DNA of 64,000 nt from Cupriavidus basilensis OR16. GTDB lineage: Bacteria > Pseudomonadota > Gammaproteobacteria > Burkholderiales > Burkholderiaceae. The position numbers were made by a program, and so were the translations under genes. The DNA is taken from contig NZ_AHJE01000050.1 of the NCBI RefSeq assembly GCF_000243095.1, forward strand, positions 35,388-99,387, read 5' to 3'. Shown piece by piece: positions 1 to 8,958 of this stretch. Position 1 is the stretch's first letter. Each line of letters begins with the position of its first letter. Under the pieces are notes generated by a model. The model saw only the letters and a program-made list of their open reading frames with translations, did no database searches and had not been told where the DNA came from.

Positions 1-143
1 GACGATGGGCACTGATACAAAGAGGTCCGGAGGCAAGTCTTCCTGAATGAGGTCGATGCCACGGCGTCAAAATGCGGCTGTCCCCCAATGATCGATCGTG
101 TCAAGCCGGTTAATCTTCGGGCCGCAGGGGCTCCGGGCCAATC

Positions 144-222
<79 letters not shown>

Positions 223-351
223 TTCAAATCAAGGGGTTATCACGTTCTGCGTTGTCGTCCCTTGTCCGTTCTGGCTTCCATCTAACCGCCTGGCGGGCGG
301 GTTCCAACAATGGCAGCCCGGTCGGCACCACGACACAGACACCGTCAAAAG
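223..351. other. intergenic, no gene seen
   Basis: The stretch between the tRNA and the terminator for the DUF1993 gene holds short overlapping reading frames without recognisable similarity. It begins directly after the tRNA CCA, a place where integrative elements often insert, but no integrase gene or direct repeat of the tRNA end is visible here. Confidence 0.4.
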
Positions 352-382
352 AAAAAAGCCCCCAGCCGCACAGGCTAAGGGC
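352..382 (-). terminator. Rho-independent terminator for the DUF1993 gene
   Basis: On the minus strand GCCCTTAGCC and GGCTGGGGGC form a ten-pair stem with two G-U pairs and a five-base loop, followed by six T residues. It lies about 190 bases past the stop of the minus-strand DUF1993 gene and is the only strong terminator there. Confidence 0.75.
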
Positions 383-572
383 CAAACGTCCAAGAAGAAG
401 TTTGGCGACGCTCGCAAGTCACCCACGTTTAGTATCCGCTAGCCCCGCGCCAGCCCGCAACCTTGGTTCAGCATGGGCACGCGATGCTTGATGTGCTTGT
501 GCGGCGCCTTGGGAAAGCCACAACCACGCAAAGTTACAGCGAACCGCAGCTCCTCCCGAAAGGAGGGGAGTC

Positions 573-1082
573 TCAGTACGTACCCATATAGTCACGCTTG
601 CCAATTTCCACACCGTTATGGCGCAGGATCGCGTACGTGGTGGTGACATGGAAGTAGAACTGGGGAAGCCCGTAACTCAGCAGGTACGACTGGCCAGTGA
701 ATTTCTTCTCTTTCGGCGTGCCCGGGCGCGTAACGATTTGGCGCTCCTCGTTGCCATCGATCTGTGCCGACGTGAAGCTTTCGATGAAAGCCAGAGTTCT
801 GCTGATAAGCGCTTGCAAATCCGCGAAAGTCTGTTCGGTGTCCTCGTACTTGGGAACTTCCACACCGGCAAGACGTGCAGACACGCCCCTGGCGAAATCG
901 GCGGCAATCTGCACTTGGCGGATCAAGGGCAACATATCAGGAAACAGGCGGGCTTGCAGTATTGCGCTTGGATCGATGTTCTTCGCAACAGCATGCTCTT
1001 CCGTCTTGGCCAGAATAGCGCTAACGCTGTTCAGCATTTGCTTGAAGAGCGGAACAGAGGTGGCGTACAGGGAAATGGCCAT
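573..1082 (-). CDS. DUF1993 family protein
   Basis: This 169-residue protein belongs to the DUF1993 family of small soluble helical proteins. The family has no established reaction; it resembles DinB-like helical bundles. Visible family marks are the N-terminal SLYATSVPLFKQML stretch and the C-terminal FYFHVTTTYAILRHNGVEIGK block. The start at 1082 is chosen because AAGGAAG lies just upstream; longer reading into 1190 has no such site. A second DUF1993 gene at 50268-50837 shares the same blocks, so the window carries two diverged paralogs. It stands alone on its strand with its own terminator. Confidence 0.85.
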   Translation of the reverse strand: MAISLYATSVPLFKQMLNSVSAILAKTEEHAVAKNIDPSAILQARLFPDMLPLIRQVQIAADFARGVSARLAGVEVPKYEDTEQTFADLQALISRTLAFIESFTSAQIDGNEERQIVTRPGTPKEKKFTGQSYLLSYGLPQFYFHVTTTYAILRHNGVEIGKRDYMGTY

Positions 1083-1261
1083 GGAACTTCCTTTAGTTGA
1101 ATGTGACTCAATTATAGACAGGAACCGACGGGCCCTACTTGTGTCGACTCGCCACACATCCTGATTGCCGAGAGGAAGAACGCTCGGCAAGGGTGGTTTA
1201 TTCCCGCCTGCGCTGCGGTCCCGCAGACGTGGGCTACAGCAATGTGGCGGTGGCGCCAGTA

Positions 1262-1290
1262 CGCACGACAGGCGGGCCGCCTGTCGTGCG
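1262..1290. repeat. Perfect 29-base palindrome
   Basis: Two 14-base arms (CGCACGACAGGCGG and its complement) flank a single base, giving a very stable hairpin on either strand. There is no T run, so it may be a Rho-independent-like structure, a processing site or a regulator site. The rest of 1083-1519, between the DUF1993 gene and the GlxA-type regulator, shows no supported gene. Confidence 0.6.
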
Positions 1291-1519
1291 GAGATCGAAA
1301 CGAAAGGATCTGTCGCAATAAGGAGGTTAATGCGAGTTGGATCGATGCGCTGAGGACCACTTACATCGTCAACGAGTAGAACTGGTCCGCAGCATAGCTA
1401 AAGCAGAGGCCGTTGTTACCTCCAGCCACGCACCGATTCACTTAACATAACCTTTAGTGGCGAATTTCATCTGTGGCGGCAAGGTTGTAATGTCCGCTTG
1501 AGGCGCCTGTCCATGGTAT

Positions 1520-2536
1520 TCACCCCGCCCGCAATTCCGCCCGCACCGAATGCGCGCGCCGATGCGCGCCCGGCGTCTGGCCCGTATGGCGGCGCACTAG
1601 GTTGCGGAAGGCGGACATATCCTGGTAGCCGCATTGTTCGGCAATGGCGGTCAGGCTGAGCGTGGAGACTTCTAGCAGATGGCAGGCGCGTTCAGCCCGC
1701 AAACGGTGCAGGAACTGCAGCGGCGACATGCCCACAGTCTTCATGAAATGCCGCAGCAGCGTGCGTTCGCTGGTGGACGCCACCGCTGCCAGCCGGGGTA
1801 GGTCATACGGCTCGGCCAGATGCTGCTGCAGGTAGCGGCGCGCGCGCAGGGCCACGCTGAGGCGCGGGGCATCGCCAGTCTTCAGCCAGATGTTGACTGC
1901 CTCGCCGCGCTCGGGCTGGTCCAGCAGGGCGTTGCCCAGCGTGCGGGCCAGGGCGTTACCGGCGGTATGCGCCACCGCCTGCCGCAACAGCGCATGCATG
2001 CGATCCAGCGCGCGGGAACTGAGCAGGTTGCCGCTCTTGACCACTGGCTGGTCGGCCTGCAACCGTCGCGCGGGTTCGCACTGCCGCATCCAGTTGGCAA
2101 TCAGCCACGGCACCGCTAGCTTGCGCTGCGCCGGCAAATCCATGGCTACCAGAAGTGCCACTGCCGTGAACGGCGCCACCACCAGCGCGCCGCGCCTAGC
2201 AACTGCTGCAATGGCGGTGCGTTCGCGGTCCAATAGCGACAGCATATGTTCAAGCCCGGCGATGTGATCAAACAACGGTGGCGCGATCACCACCATGGCG
2301 TCCCTGCCTGCGCCGGCCAGTTCTTCCAGCGGCACGCACGGGCAGCGCAGCACGCTGGCCAGCGCCTGCCAGCGTTGCGGCTCGGCTACCGCCAGCCGCC
2401 AGCGAAAAGGCGCCGCCGTGCCGCGCCGCCGGCTTTGCATAGAGGCCAGGGTGTTGGCAATGTCCAGCATGTCGACCGCGGTGGAAAGGGCGGAGACAAC
2501 GGCCGAGGGGTAGCACAGTAGATAGACGTCCGACAT
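1520..2536 (-). CDS. GlxA-type AraC family transcriptional regulator
   Basis: This 338-residue protein has a DJ-1/PfpI-like N-terminal domain (about 1-180, with the typical LIANWMRQ and VVKSGNLLSS segments) and two AraC helix-turn-helix motifs near the C-terminus (about 235-325). The second motif reads IAEQCGYQDMSAFRNLVRR. Proteins of this architecture are cytoplasmic DNA-binding regulators; the ligand is unknown. It is divergent from the acylase gene at 2719, with 182 bases between them, so control of that gene is likely but inferred. Length is normal and no lesion is seen. The start at 2536 lacks a clear ribosome site. Confidence 0.88.
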   Translation of the reverse strand: MSDVYLLCYPSAVVSALSTAVDMLDIANTLASMQSRRRGTAAPFRWRLAVAEPQRWQALASVLRCPCVPLEELAGAGRDAMVVIAPPLFDHIAGLEHMLSLLDRERTAIAAVARRGALVVAPFTAVALLVAMDLPAQRKLAVPWLIANWMRQCEPARRLQADQPVVKSGNLLSSRALDRMHALLRQAVAHTAGNALARTLGNALLDQPERGEAVNIWLKTGDAPRLSVALRARRYLQQHLAEPYDLPRLAAVASTSERTLLRHFMKTVGMSPLQFLHRLRAERACHLLEVSTLSLTAIAEQCGYQDMSAFRNLVRRHTGQTPGAHRRAHSVRAELRAG

Positions 2537-2718
2537 GGCGCGGTGGATTGTAATTGGGAAAGTGCCTACCCGATGGCGGGAATGCCACCAATTGTGGCGG
2601 AATCCGCTCTACCTGTCACGGCCCCGATGCCCGACCATGTCAGCGGCACCATGGCGCGTCGCCTGTTGGCGCGCAACGTTCCATGGGCCCACACACACAA
2701 GAACGAGGAGACAACACA

Positions 2719-5130
2719 ATGAAGCAACGCATCGTGCGCGGCGCGACCGCACTTGGCGGCGCCGTGCTGGCGGCCGCCACCCTGGGCGGCTGCGCCACCG
2801 CAGGCAGCGACAGCGCCAACTGGAGCGAAGGCGGACTCAACGCCGAGATCCGCCGCACCGCCTATGGCATTCCCCATATCAAGGCAAACGACTACGCCAG
2901 CCTGGCCTTTGGCATGGGCTACGCATACGCGCAGGACAACGTCTGCCTGATGGCCGACCAGGTCGTCACGGTCAGCGGCGATCGCTCGCGCGTGTTCGGC
3001 CCCGACGAAAGTACCGAAGTGTCATTCAAGCGCATCAAGAACAGCGAATCCGACCCATTCTTCCGTGCCATCATCGATGACGACGCCCTGCGCGCCGGCT
3101 ACGCGCAGGCCTCGCCAGAGGCGCGCGAACTGCTGCGCGGCTATATCGCCGGCTACAACCGCTACCTGCGCGATACCCCGCCCGCCCAACGCCCGGCTGG
3201 CTGCCGCAACGCTGACTGGGTGCGGCCCGTTACCGCCATCGACATGTTCCGCCTGGCCGAGGAGAAGAGCATCCAAGCCAGCGCCGGCGCGCTGGCAGCG
3301 GGCATTGTCGCCGCCGTGCCGCCCAGGGCTGCGGGCAGTGCCAAGACCGTGCAGCAGGCGGGGGCGGTGGACGTAGCCAACATCGACTTCGAAGCCGTCA
3401 ACAACGACCTGCAGCTGCTGGACCCGCCGATCGGCAGCAACGGCTGGGCCTTTGGCAAGGAAGCCACCACGAATGGGCGCGGCCTGCTGCTGGGAAATCC
3501 GCATTTTCCGTGGACCACCACCAATCGTTTTTTTGAAGCGCACCTGACCGTACCGGGCAAGCTGGACGTCATGGGCGCGTCCATTGCATCGTTCCCCATC
3601 ATCAGCATCGGCTTCAACAAGGACGTGGCCTGGACGCACACCGTGTCCACCGCCCGCCGTTTCACGCTGTATGAACTGAAACTGGCCGAAGGCGACCCCA
3701 CCACCTACCTGGTGGACGGCGCGCCGCGCAAGATGACCCCACGCACCGTCAGTTATGCGGCAAAACTGCCCGACGGCCGTACCGAGCAGCGCTCGCACAC
3801 CTTCTACATGACCGAGTACGGCCCGGTGCTGTCCATGCCATCGGCCGGCCTGCCGTGGTCCGCGCAAAAAGCCTACACGCTGCGCGACGCCAACCGCAAC
3901 AACACGCGCTCGGTCGACACCTGGCTGGATATCGGCCGCGCGCGCGACGTGGCTGGCATCCGCACCGCCATTGGCCGCCTGGGCATTCCGTGGGTCAACA
4001 CCATTGCCACCGACCGCGAAGGCCGCGCCATGTTTGCCGACGTATCCGTCGCGCCCAACGTATCGGCCGCCATGCTCAAGCAATGCGCGCCGGCCGGCGA
4101 CAGCGCCGCGCTGGCCACCAAGCTGATGCAGGGCACCGGCATGGTCCTGCTGGACGGCACGCGGGCTAGCTGCAACTGGACGGTGGACGCGGCATCGCCA
4201 GTACCGGGGCTGACGGCCCCCAACGCCATGCCCGTGCTGGTACGCGATGACTATGTCGCCAACAGCAATGACAGCTCGTGGCTGTCTAACCCCAGCCAGA
4301 AGCTGACCGGCTTCTCACCAGTGCTGGGTCCCACCGAGGTTGCGCAACGCCTGCGCACACGCGTTGGCCTGATGGAAATCGGCCGCCGCCTCTCGGGCGA
4401 GGACGGCCTGCCCGGTAACCGCTTTGACGTGCCCGGCCTGCAGGCCGTGCTGTTCCGCGACCGCAACCTCTCAGGCGAACTCGTGCTGGATGACCTGCTC
4501 AATGCCTGCCTCGGCACCAAAGACGCCGACCTGAGCGACGGCTGCGCTGCGCTGCGCAAGTGGGACCGCCACAGCAACCTCGATAGCCGCGCCGCACCGC
4601 TGTTCCGCGAGTTTTGGATGCGCGCCAGCAAGATCCCCAAGGTCTACGCCATCGAGTTCAACTCCACCGATCCGGTCAACACCCCACGCGGACTGCGCAT
4701 GCGCGATGAGTCTGTACGCACCGAGGTCTTCAAGGCACTGAAGGACGCCGTGCAAGCCATGCGCACTGCCGGCTTTGCGCTGGATGCGCCGCTGGGCCAA
4801 GTGCAGGCCGCCACGGCGCCGACTGGACGCATCGCCCTGCACGGCGGTGAGGAATACGAAGGCGTGCTCAACAAGTTGCAAAGCACCCCGGTGTCGGACA
4901 AGGGGCTGCAGGTCTACTTTGGGACCAGCTACGTGCAGACCGTAGGCTTTGACGAGCAAGGGCCGGTCGCCGAGGCGCTGCTGGTGTACGGCCAGTCTGT
5001 AGATCAGCAGTCTGCGCATGCCTTTGACCAGATGGCGGAGTATTCCGCCAAGCGGTGGGTGCGGCTGCCGTTCAGCGAGCAGGCAATTGCGGCGGACCCA
5101 CAGTTGAAGGTAACGCAGCTGAGCCAGTAA
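2719..5130 (+). CDS. Penicillin-acylase family hydrolase, PvdQ/AHL-acylase type
   Basis: This is an 803-residue N-terminal nucleophile hydrolase of the acyl-homoserine-lactone acylase group. Such enzymes are made as precursors, exported and cut autocatalytically into two chains; they hydrolyse long-chain acyl amides. The start at 2719 follows GAGGAG and gives a lipoprotein-like signal with LGGC (Cys about residue 25). The nucleophile is Ser240 in IGSNGWAF, at the start of the predicted beta chain. NPHFPW, HTVSTARRF and NSNDSSWL match the PvdQ active-site surroundings. The substrate is not settled by sequence: quorum signals, siderophore precursors and beta-lactam side chains are all possible. 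It is divergent from the GlxA-type regulator. Confidence 0.88.
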   Translation: MKQRIVRGATALGGAVLAAATLGGCATAGSDSANWSEGGLNAEIRRTAYGIPHIKANDYASLAFGMGYAYAQDNVCLMADQVVTVSGDRSRVFGPDESTEVSFKRIKNSESDPFFRAIIDDDALRAGYAQASPEARELLRGYIAGYNRYLRDTPPAQRPAGCRNADWVRPVTAIDMFRLAEEKSIQASAGALAAGIVAAVPPRAAGSAKTVQQAGAVDVANIDFEAVNNDLQLLDPPIGSNGWAFGKEATTNGRGLLLGNPHFPWTTTNRFFEAHLTVPGKLDVMGASIASFPIISIGFNKDVAWTHTVSTARRFTLYELKLAEGDPTTYLVDGAPRKMTPRTVSYAAKLPDGRTEQRSHTFYMTEYGPVLSMPSAGLPWSAQKAYTLRDANRNNTRSVDTWLDIGRARDVAGIRTAIGRLGIPWVNTIATDREGRAMFADVSVAPNVSAAMLKQCAPAGDSAALATKLMQGTGMVLLDGTRASCNWTVDAASPVPGLTAPNAMPVLVRDDYVANSNDSSWLSNPSQKLTGFSPVLGPTEVAQRLRTRVGLMEIGRRLSGEDGLPGNRFDVPGLQAVLFRDRNLSGELVLDDLLNACLGTKDADLSDGCAALRKWDRHSNLDSRAAPLFREFWMRASKIPKVYAIEFNSTDPVNTPRGLRMRDESVRTEVFKALKDAVQAMRTAGFALDAPLGQVQAATAPTGRIALHGGEEYEGVLNKLQSTPVSDKGLQVYFGTSYVQTVGFDEQGPVAEALLVYGQSVDQQSAHAFDQMAEYSAKRWVRLPFSEQAIAADPQLKVTQLSQ

Positions 5131-5204
5131 CCCGGCGGCGTTGGAAGCGGGGCCGCCGGCCCCGCGCCGCCAGGTGTTTCCGCACCAGCAAAAGGTGGGC
5201 GCTT

Positions 5205-5465
5205 CTGACGGTAAAAGCGACGGTAAGGGCCTATGCCGGTCACCGTGTGCCGCTGGAGCCGTTCACCGTCCATGACCTACGCCATACCGGATCGACGCTG
5301 CTCAACCGCGATTGGATCGAGAAGTGCCTGGCGCACGAGGAGGGACGTTCGTCGCGCTCGGTCTACAACAAGGCCGAGTACGCAGATCAGCGGCGCCACA
5401 TGCTGCAGGAGCGGGCCGACATGGTCGATGCCTGGATCGATGGTCGGACACTCGTGCGACGCTGA
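5205..5465 (+). pseudogene. C-terminal remnant of a P4-type tyrosine integrase
   Basis: The reading frame ending at 5465 contains FTVHDLRHTGSTLL followed by IEKCLAH and a late SVYNKAEYADQRR block. These are the box II and C-terminal features of P4-like prophage integrases, including the Arg of HDLRHT and a Tyr near the end. Everything upstream of about residue 210 of a normal integrase is missing, and the frame runs back into the acylase 3' end in another frame. It marks an old integration next to the acylase. Confidence 0.7.
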
Positions 5466-5808
5466 TGCCCGAGAACGTGTCGGTGCCGGTGCTATCCCAT
5501 CCACACGAACATCCACACCGGCACGTTGCATATTGGAATCAGCATCCGCTGGGGCCCAAAACGCTACAAGAAATGGCGACGTCCATAGGACTTGCGCCTC
5601 TCACTTGGCGTCACCGAATCGCTCGCCACTGTCGGTGGGGAGGGCGCCTGCGGCAGCAGGAATAGAGCGAGGACCAGCAGGCAGCAGTGCGAGCAGGTAC
5701 ACGAAAAATGGCTTGCTTTGCGGAGGCTCGGGCGGACGCATATTCTGTCCGCAGATCGACTTACGGCTATCCGCCTTTTCGGGAAGAAGGGCTGGCTCGA
5801 AGGGCGAC
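5466..5808. other. intergenic, no gene seen
   Basis: Between the integrase scrap and the AraC-type gene there is no reading frame with recognisable similarity and no terminator-like hairpin with a T run. It may be leftover element DNA. Confidence 0.35.
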
Positions 5809-6840
5809 TCAGCGATCCGCGCTGCGTGCCAGCGACTCACGACGAACAACCGACGGTGGCTTCCCGAACCAGCGCTGACAGGCTCGGGTCAGCACGGACT
5901 GGTCCGCGAAGTCCAGCAACTGCGCCACCTGCGAAAGGCCGATGTCCGCTTGCGCGAGCAGTTGGCCAGCAAGTTCGCATCGCGCAGTGTCCTTCAGGAT
6001 CTCGAAGGTCTGCCCGTCCTCCTGGAGCCGTCGTTGCAGGGTGCGCGGATGCAGGCGCAGCACGCGCGCGACGACCACGAGGTTGACCGGTCCCAGCCTC
6101 ATCTGGGTGCGCAAGGTCTGGAGCACATGGTCGGTCAGCGAAGCCTTTACCCGCGGCGCCGCCGCGACGAGGTAGCGCTCGACGAAGGCCTGGAGCTGAT
6201 CGTTCTGTCGGGGAAGCTGTCTGCGCCACGCGACCGATTCCACCAGGATGCCGTCGAACGTTGACCGGAAGCAGGGGACCAGCCCCAAGTGTTCCAGGTA
6301 CTGGCGCTTGCTGCCCGCCGGCGCGTGGCGGAAGTGAACCTCCGCGGGGCCTACCTCTCCGTCCGACAGTATGCGAACTACCTTGCAGATGTGACTCACT
6401 GCGTGCTCGGTTGCCTGGGGCAGCAGCGGCAGGTCCGGCAGCAGAAAGCGCAATCCGACCTGCTCGTGCGACGATCCGTGGGCCTCGCGCACCTCAACGG
6501 CAATACCCGGCGCATGGTAGTGCATGTGCCGGCCTGCCATCAGAATGCCGTCCCGAACGCTGCGGGCCGACTGGATGGCCAGCCACAGCACCCCCAGAAA
6601 GCTGGGGTCTTTCGCATCGGAAAGGCGCAGTCCGAAGTCGGGCAAGCCCAACTCCATGGCACCGATCTCGATGGCCTGCAGCACGTTTCGATAGGGCAGG
6701 TACCGATCCGGGTCATTGAGCGAGCTTACGTCGAGGCCTGCTTTGGCGAGCAACGCGTGCGGATCTCCGCCGAGCGACTGTACCAGGGACGAGTAACGCT
6801 CCAATGCCGCGGCGCGAACGAGGTTGTGATGAATCGTCAT
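5809..6840 (-). CDS. AraC family regulator with arabinose-binding-type N-terminal domain
   Basis: This is a regulator of about 343 residues of the OruR/ArgR-like AraC group. An N-terminal Arabinose_bd domain (about 10-200) precedes a helix-turn-helix pair near the C-terminus containing LRLHPRTLQRRLQ and LGVSQVAQLL-like segments (here LSQVAQLLDF). It is divergent from the hydroxyacid dehydrogenase at 6913, with about 70 bases between, so it probably controls the catabolic cluster that follows. The start at 6840 is one choice; 6864 in the same frame is the other, and neither has a clear ribosome site. Length is normal. Confidence 0.85.
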   Translation of the reverse strand: MTIHHNLVRAAALERYSSLVQSLGGDPHALLAKAGLDVSSLNDPDRYLPYRNVLQAIEIGAMELGLPDFGLRLSDAKDPSFLGVLWLAIQSARSVRDGILMAGRHMHYHAPGIAVEVREAHGSSHEQVGLRFLLPDLPLLPQATEHAVSHICKVVRILSDGEVGPAEVHFRHAPAGSKRQYLEHLGLVPCFRSTFDGILVESVAWRRQLPRQNDQLQAFVERYLVAAAPRVKASLTDHVLQTLRTQMRLGPVNLVVVARVLRLHPRTLQRRLQEDGQTFEILKDTARCELAGQLLAQADIGLSQVAQLLDFADQSVLTRACQRWFGKPPSVVRRESLARSADR

Positions 6841-6912
6841 CCACGAAGTGTCGCATGGGATCAAAGAATTGTCACATAGGCCTCAAAAGGCCCGCCCTAG
6901 GAAGGACTTGAA

Positions 6913-7916
6913 ATGAGCGCTGGCACGACCGCCGCGCACAAGCCCCTCATCGCCCTCTCGCGGCGTTTCCCCGACGCCTCGCTGGCGATCCTGCGCGAAC
7001 TCGGCGAGGTCCGTATGCCCGCCGAGCGCGAGGAAGGCGGCGACCTGGCCCCGCTGTTCGAGCATGCCGATTGCGTGCTCGCCATCCCCGGCGATCGCAT
7101 CGATGCCACGCTGCTCGCGGCGTGCACGCGGCTGCGGTTCGTCATCACGATCAGCGCGGGCTTTGACCACATCGACCTGCAGGCCTGCACCGCGCGCGGT
7201 ATCCGGGTGGCCCACACGCCCGGCGCGGTGTGCGCCGCCACTGCCGACATGGCCTTCGGCTTGCTGCTTGCAGCTTCGCGCCGCATCGTGGAGGCCGACG
7301 CTTTCGTGCGTGCCGGCCGCTGGGTCGGACAACTCTCGCCGCTGCCCGGCCAGGACGTTCACCACAGGCGCATGGGCATCATCGGCCTCGGCCGCATCGG
7401 GGCGCTGCTGGCCCGGCGCGCCCGGGGCTTCGACATGAACGTGTGCTACCACAGCCGGCGCCGCGTGAGCGAGCAGGAGGAAGCAGCGCTCGGCGTGTGC
7501 TGGCTGCCGCTTGACGAGTTGCTCGCCCAAAGCGACGCGGTGATGGTGCAGGTGCCCTATGGACCTGCCACGCACCACCTCGTCGGCACTCGCGAGCTGT
7601 CGTTGATGAAAAAGACCGCCGTGCTGGTCAACACCGCACGCGGCGGCGTCGTCGACGACGCCTCCCTGGCCGCCGCCCTGCGCGAGGGCCGCATTGCCGC
7701 CGCCGGCGGCTCGACGTGACCGAGGGGGAGCCGAAGGTGCACCCCGAATTACTGACGTTACCCAACGTCGTGCTGACACCTCACCTCGGCGCGGCCACGC
7801 ACGAGACACACCAGCAAATGGCGCGGGAGGCTTTCCAGAACCTGGTTGGCGCGCTGCGCGGCGCGCCGTTGGCCAATTGCCTCAACCCCGAGGCACAGGC
7901 GCCGGCTCAATCCTGA
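6913..7916 (+). pseudogene. D-2-hydroxyacid dehydrogenase, frameshifted
   Basis: The first frame (6913-7719) carries the NAD-binding GLGRIGALLARRA motif near residue 156 and the active-site Arg in VNTARGGVVDD. At about 7705-7715 the frame breaks. The expected continuation (Leu-Asp-Val, then TEGEPKVHPEL and the catalytic His in LTPHLGAAT) is found one frame over and ends at 7916. The junction can be explained by one missing base or two extra bases. The complete product would be about 334 residues, an NAD(P)-dependent 2-ketoacid reductase such as a glyoxylate/hydroxypyruvate reductase. It heads the decayed catabolic cluster. Confidence 0.85.
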
Positions 7917-7948
7917 CTTTTACTGCTCATCAACTATTTGGACCCAGC

Positions 7949-8647
7949 ATGAACATCCCTTCGCTCCAAGCCCACACCAGCCCCGAAGAGTGGCAACTGC
8001 GCGTCGAACTCGCCGCGCTCTACCGCGCGACAGCGCTCTACGGCTGGACGGACCTGGTCGTCACCCACATCAGTGCGCGGGTTCCAGGCAAGGACCATCA
8101 CTTTCTAATCAATCCCTACGGGCTGATGTTCGACGAGATCACCGCGTCGTCGCTGATCAAGGTGGATGCGCAATGCAACAAACTCCACGAGTCGCCGTTC
8201 CCGGTCAACCCCGCCGGGTTCACGACCCGCGCCGGCGTCGCAGTGAGCGCACAGCGCGAAGGCCTGCTGCCGATCTCCCAGCAATCCACGCTGGTGCTGC
8301 ACAGCCTTGGGTACCACGACTATGAAGGCATTGCGCTGCGCCCCGACGAGCAGCCCAGGCTCCAGGCCGATCTGGGCGACAACAACTATCTCATCCTGCG
8401 CAACCACGGCTTGCTGACGGTAGGCGCTAGCGTGGCGGAGACATTCGTGTCCATGTACTTCCTCGAGACCTGCTGCCAGATCCAGATCTCGGCACAGGCC
8501 GGCGGCGAGCTGATTCGCGTTGACCCGAACATTCAGCGCAACGTACGGGAAGTGGTCCGCACGGGAACCTCCGGGCAGGGTGCGCAGATCGCCTGGCCGG
8601 CAGTGCTGCGCAAGCTGGACCGGATCGACCCCAGCTACAAGAACTGA
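7949..8647 (+). CDS. Class II aldolase/adducin family protein lacking the zinc-binding HxH segment
   Basis: This 232-residue open frame matches class II aldolases along its length (WTDLVVTHISARVPG, FLINPYGLMFDEI, NNYLILRNHGLLT). Family members have about 18 residues after NPAGFT that end in a His-Thr-His metal site. Here NPAGFT is followed at once by TRAGVAVSAQ, so the segment with both zinc ligands is missing in frame (junction about 8219-8230). The later His in LRNHGLLT is kept. The protein is probably inactive as an aldolase or decarboxylase. It lies 32 bases after the broken dehydrogenase. Confidence 0.82.
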   Translation: MNIPSLQAHTSPEEWQLRVELAALYRATALYGWTDLVVTHISARVPGKDHHFLINPYGLMFDEITASSLIKVDAQCNKLHESPFPVNPAGFTTRAGVAVSAQREGLLPISQQSTLVLHSLGYHDYEGIALRPDEQPRLQADLGDNNYLILRNHGLLTVGASVAETFVSMYFLETCCQIQISAQAGGELIRVDPNIQRNVREVVRTGTSGQGAQIAWPAVLRKLDRIDPSYKN

Positions 8648-8686
8648 GCATTTGCATGGAATGGAGACAACGATGCGCAGACAACG

Positions 8687-8919
8687 ATGAGCGCGAACCC
8701 CACTCAAAGCCCGCTGAGCCGCTTCACGCGGTTAGACCAAAGCACCACCCCAACGTGGCCGCGACGCTGCTGCAGCCGTTCGTGAGCGAGGAAAACCACT
8801 GGACGGTCAGTGAAACGCTGCCCATCAGCGAGTTCGAGCCAATGGTGCGCCACGTGTTCGCCCGGCCGCGTAACGGTGTCTACAAAGCAGCAATGGACAA
8901 AAACCAGGCCGCTCGATAA
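8687..8919 (+). pseudogene. Fused remnant of an unidentified gene
   Basis: A start at 8687 opens MSANPTQSPLSRFTRLDQ and then loses sense. The terminal part in another frame (HPNVAATLLQPF, SEFEPMVRHVFARPRNG, ending at 8919) reads like the conserved C-terminus of a real protein. I read this as the two ends of one gene joined by an internal deletion, as in neighbouring genes. I do not recognise the family. An 11-base direct repeat (AGACAACGATG) at 8665-8675 and 8679-8689 overlaps the start. Confidence 0.45.
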
Positions 8920-8958
8920 CGCAGGGCCCAGCTACATAACGATAACCAGGAGACACTC

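Noticed and set aside
1..143. Possible partial gene on the minus strand at the window start
   Set aside because: A short frame exists but has no recognisable motif and is cut by the window edge.
229..491. Overlapping short reading frames after the tRNA
   Set aside because: No similarity, no ribosome sites, and a terminator hairpin lies inside them.
3022..4083. Long minus-strand frame opposite the acylase
   Set aside because: It is a high-GC antisense shadow; the plus strand has clear acylase motifs.
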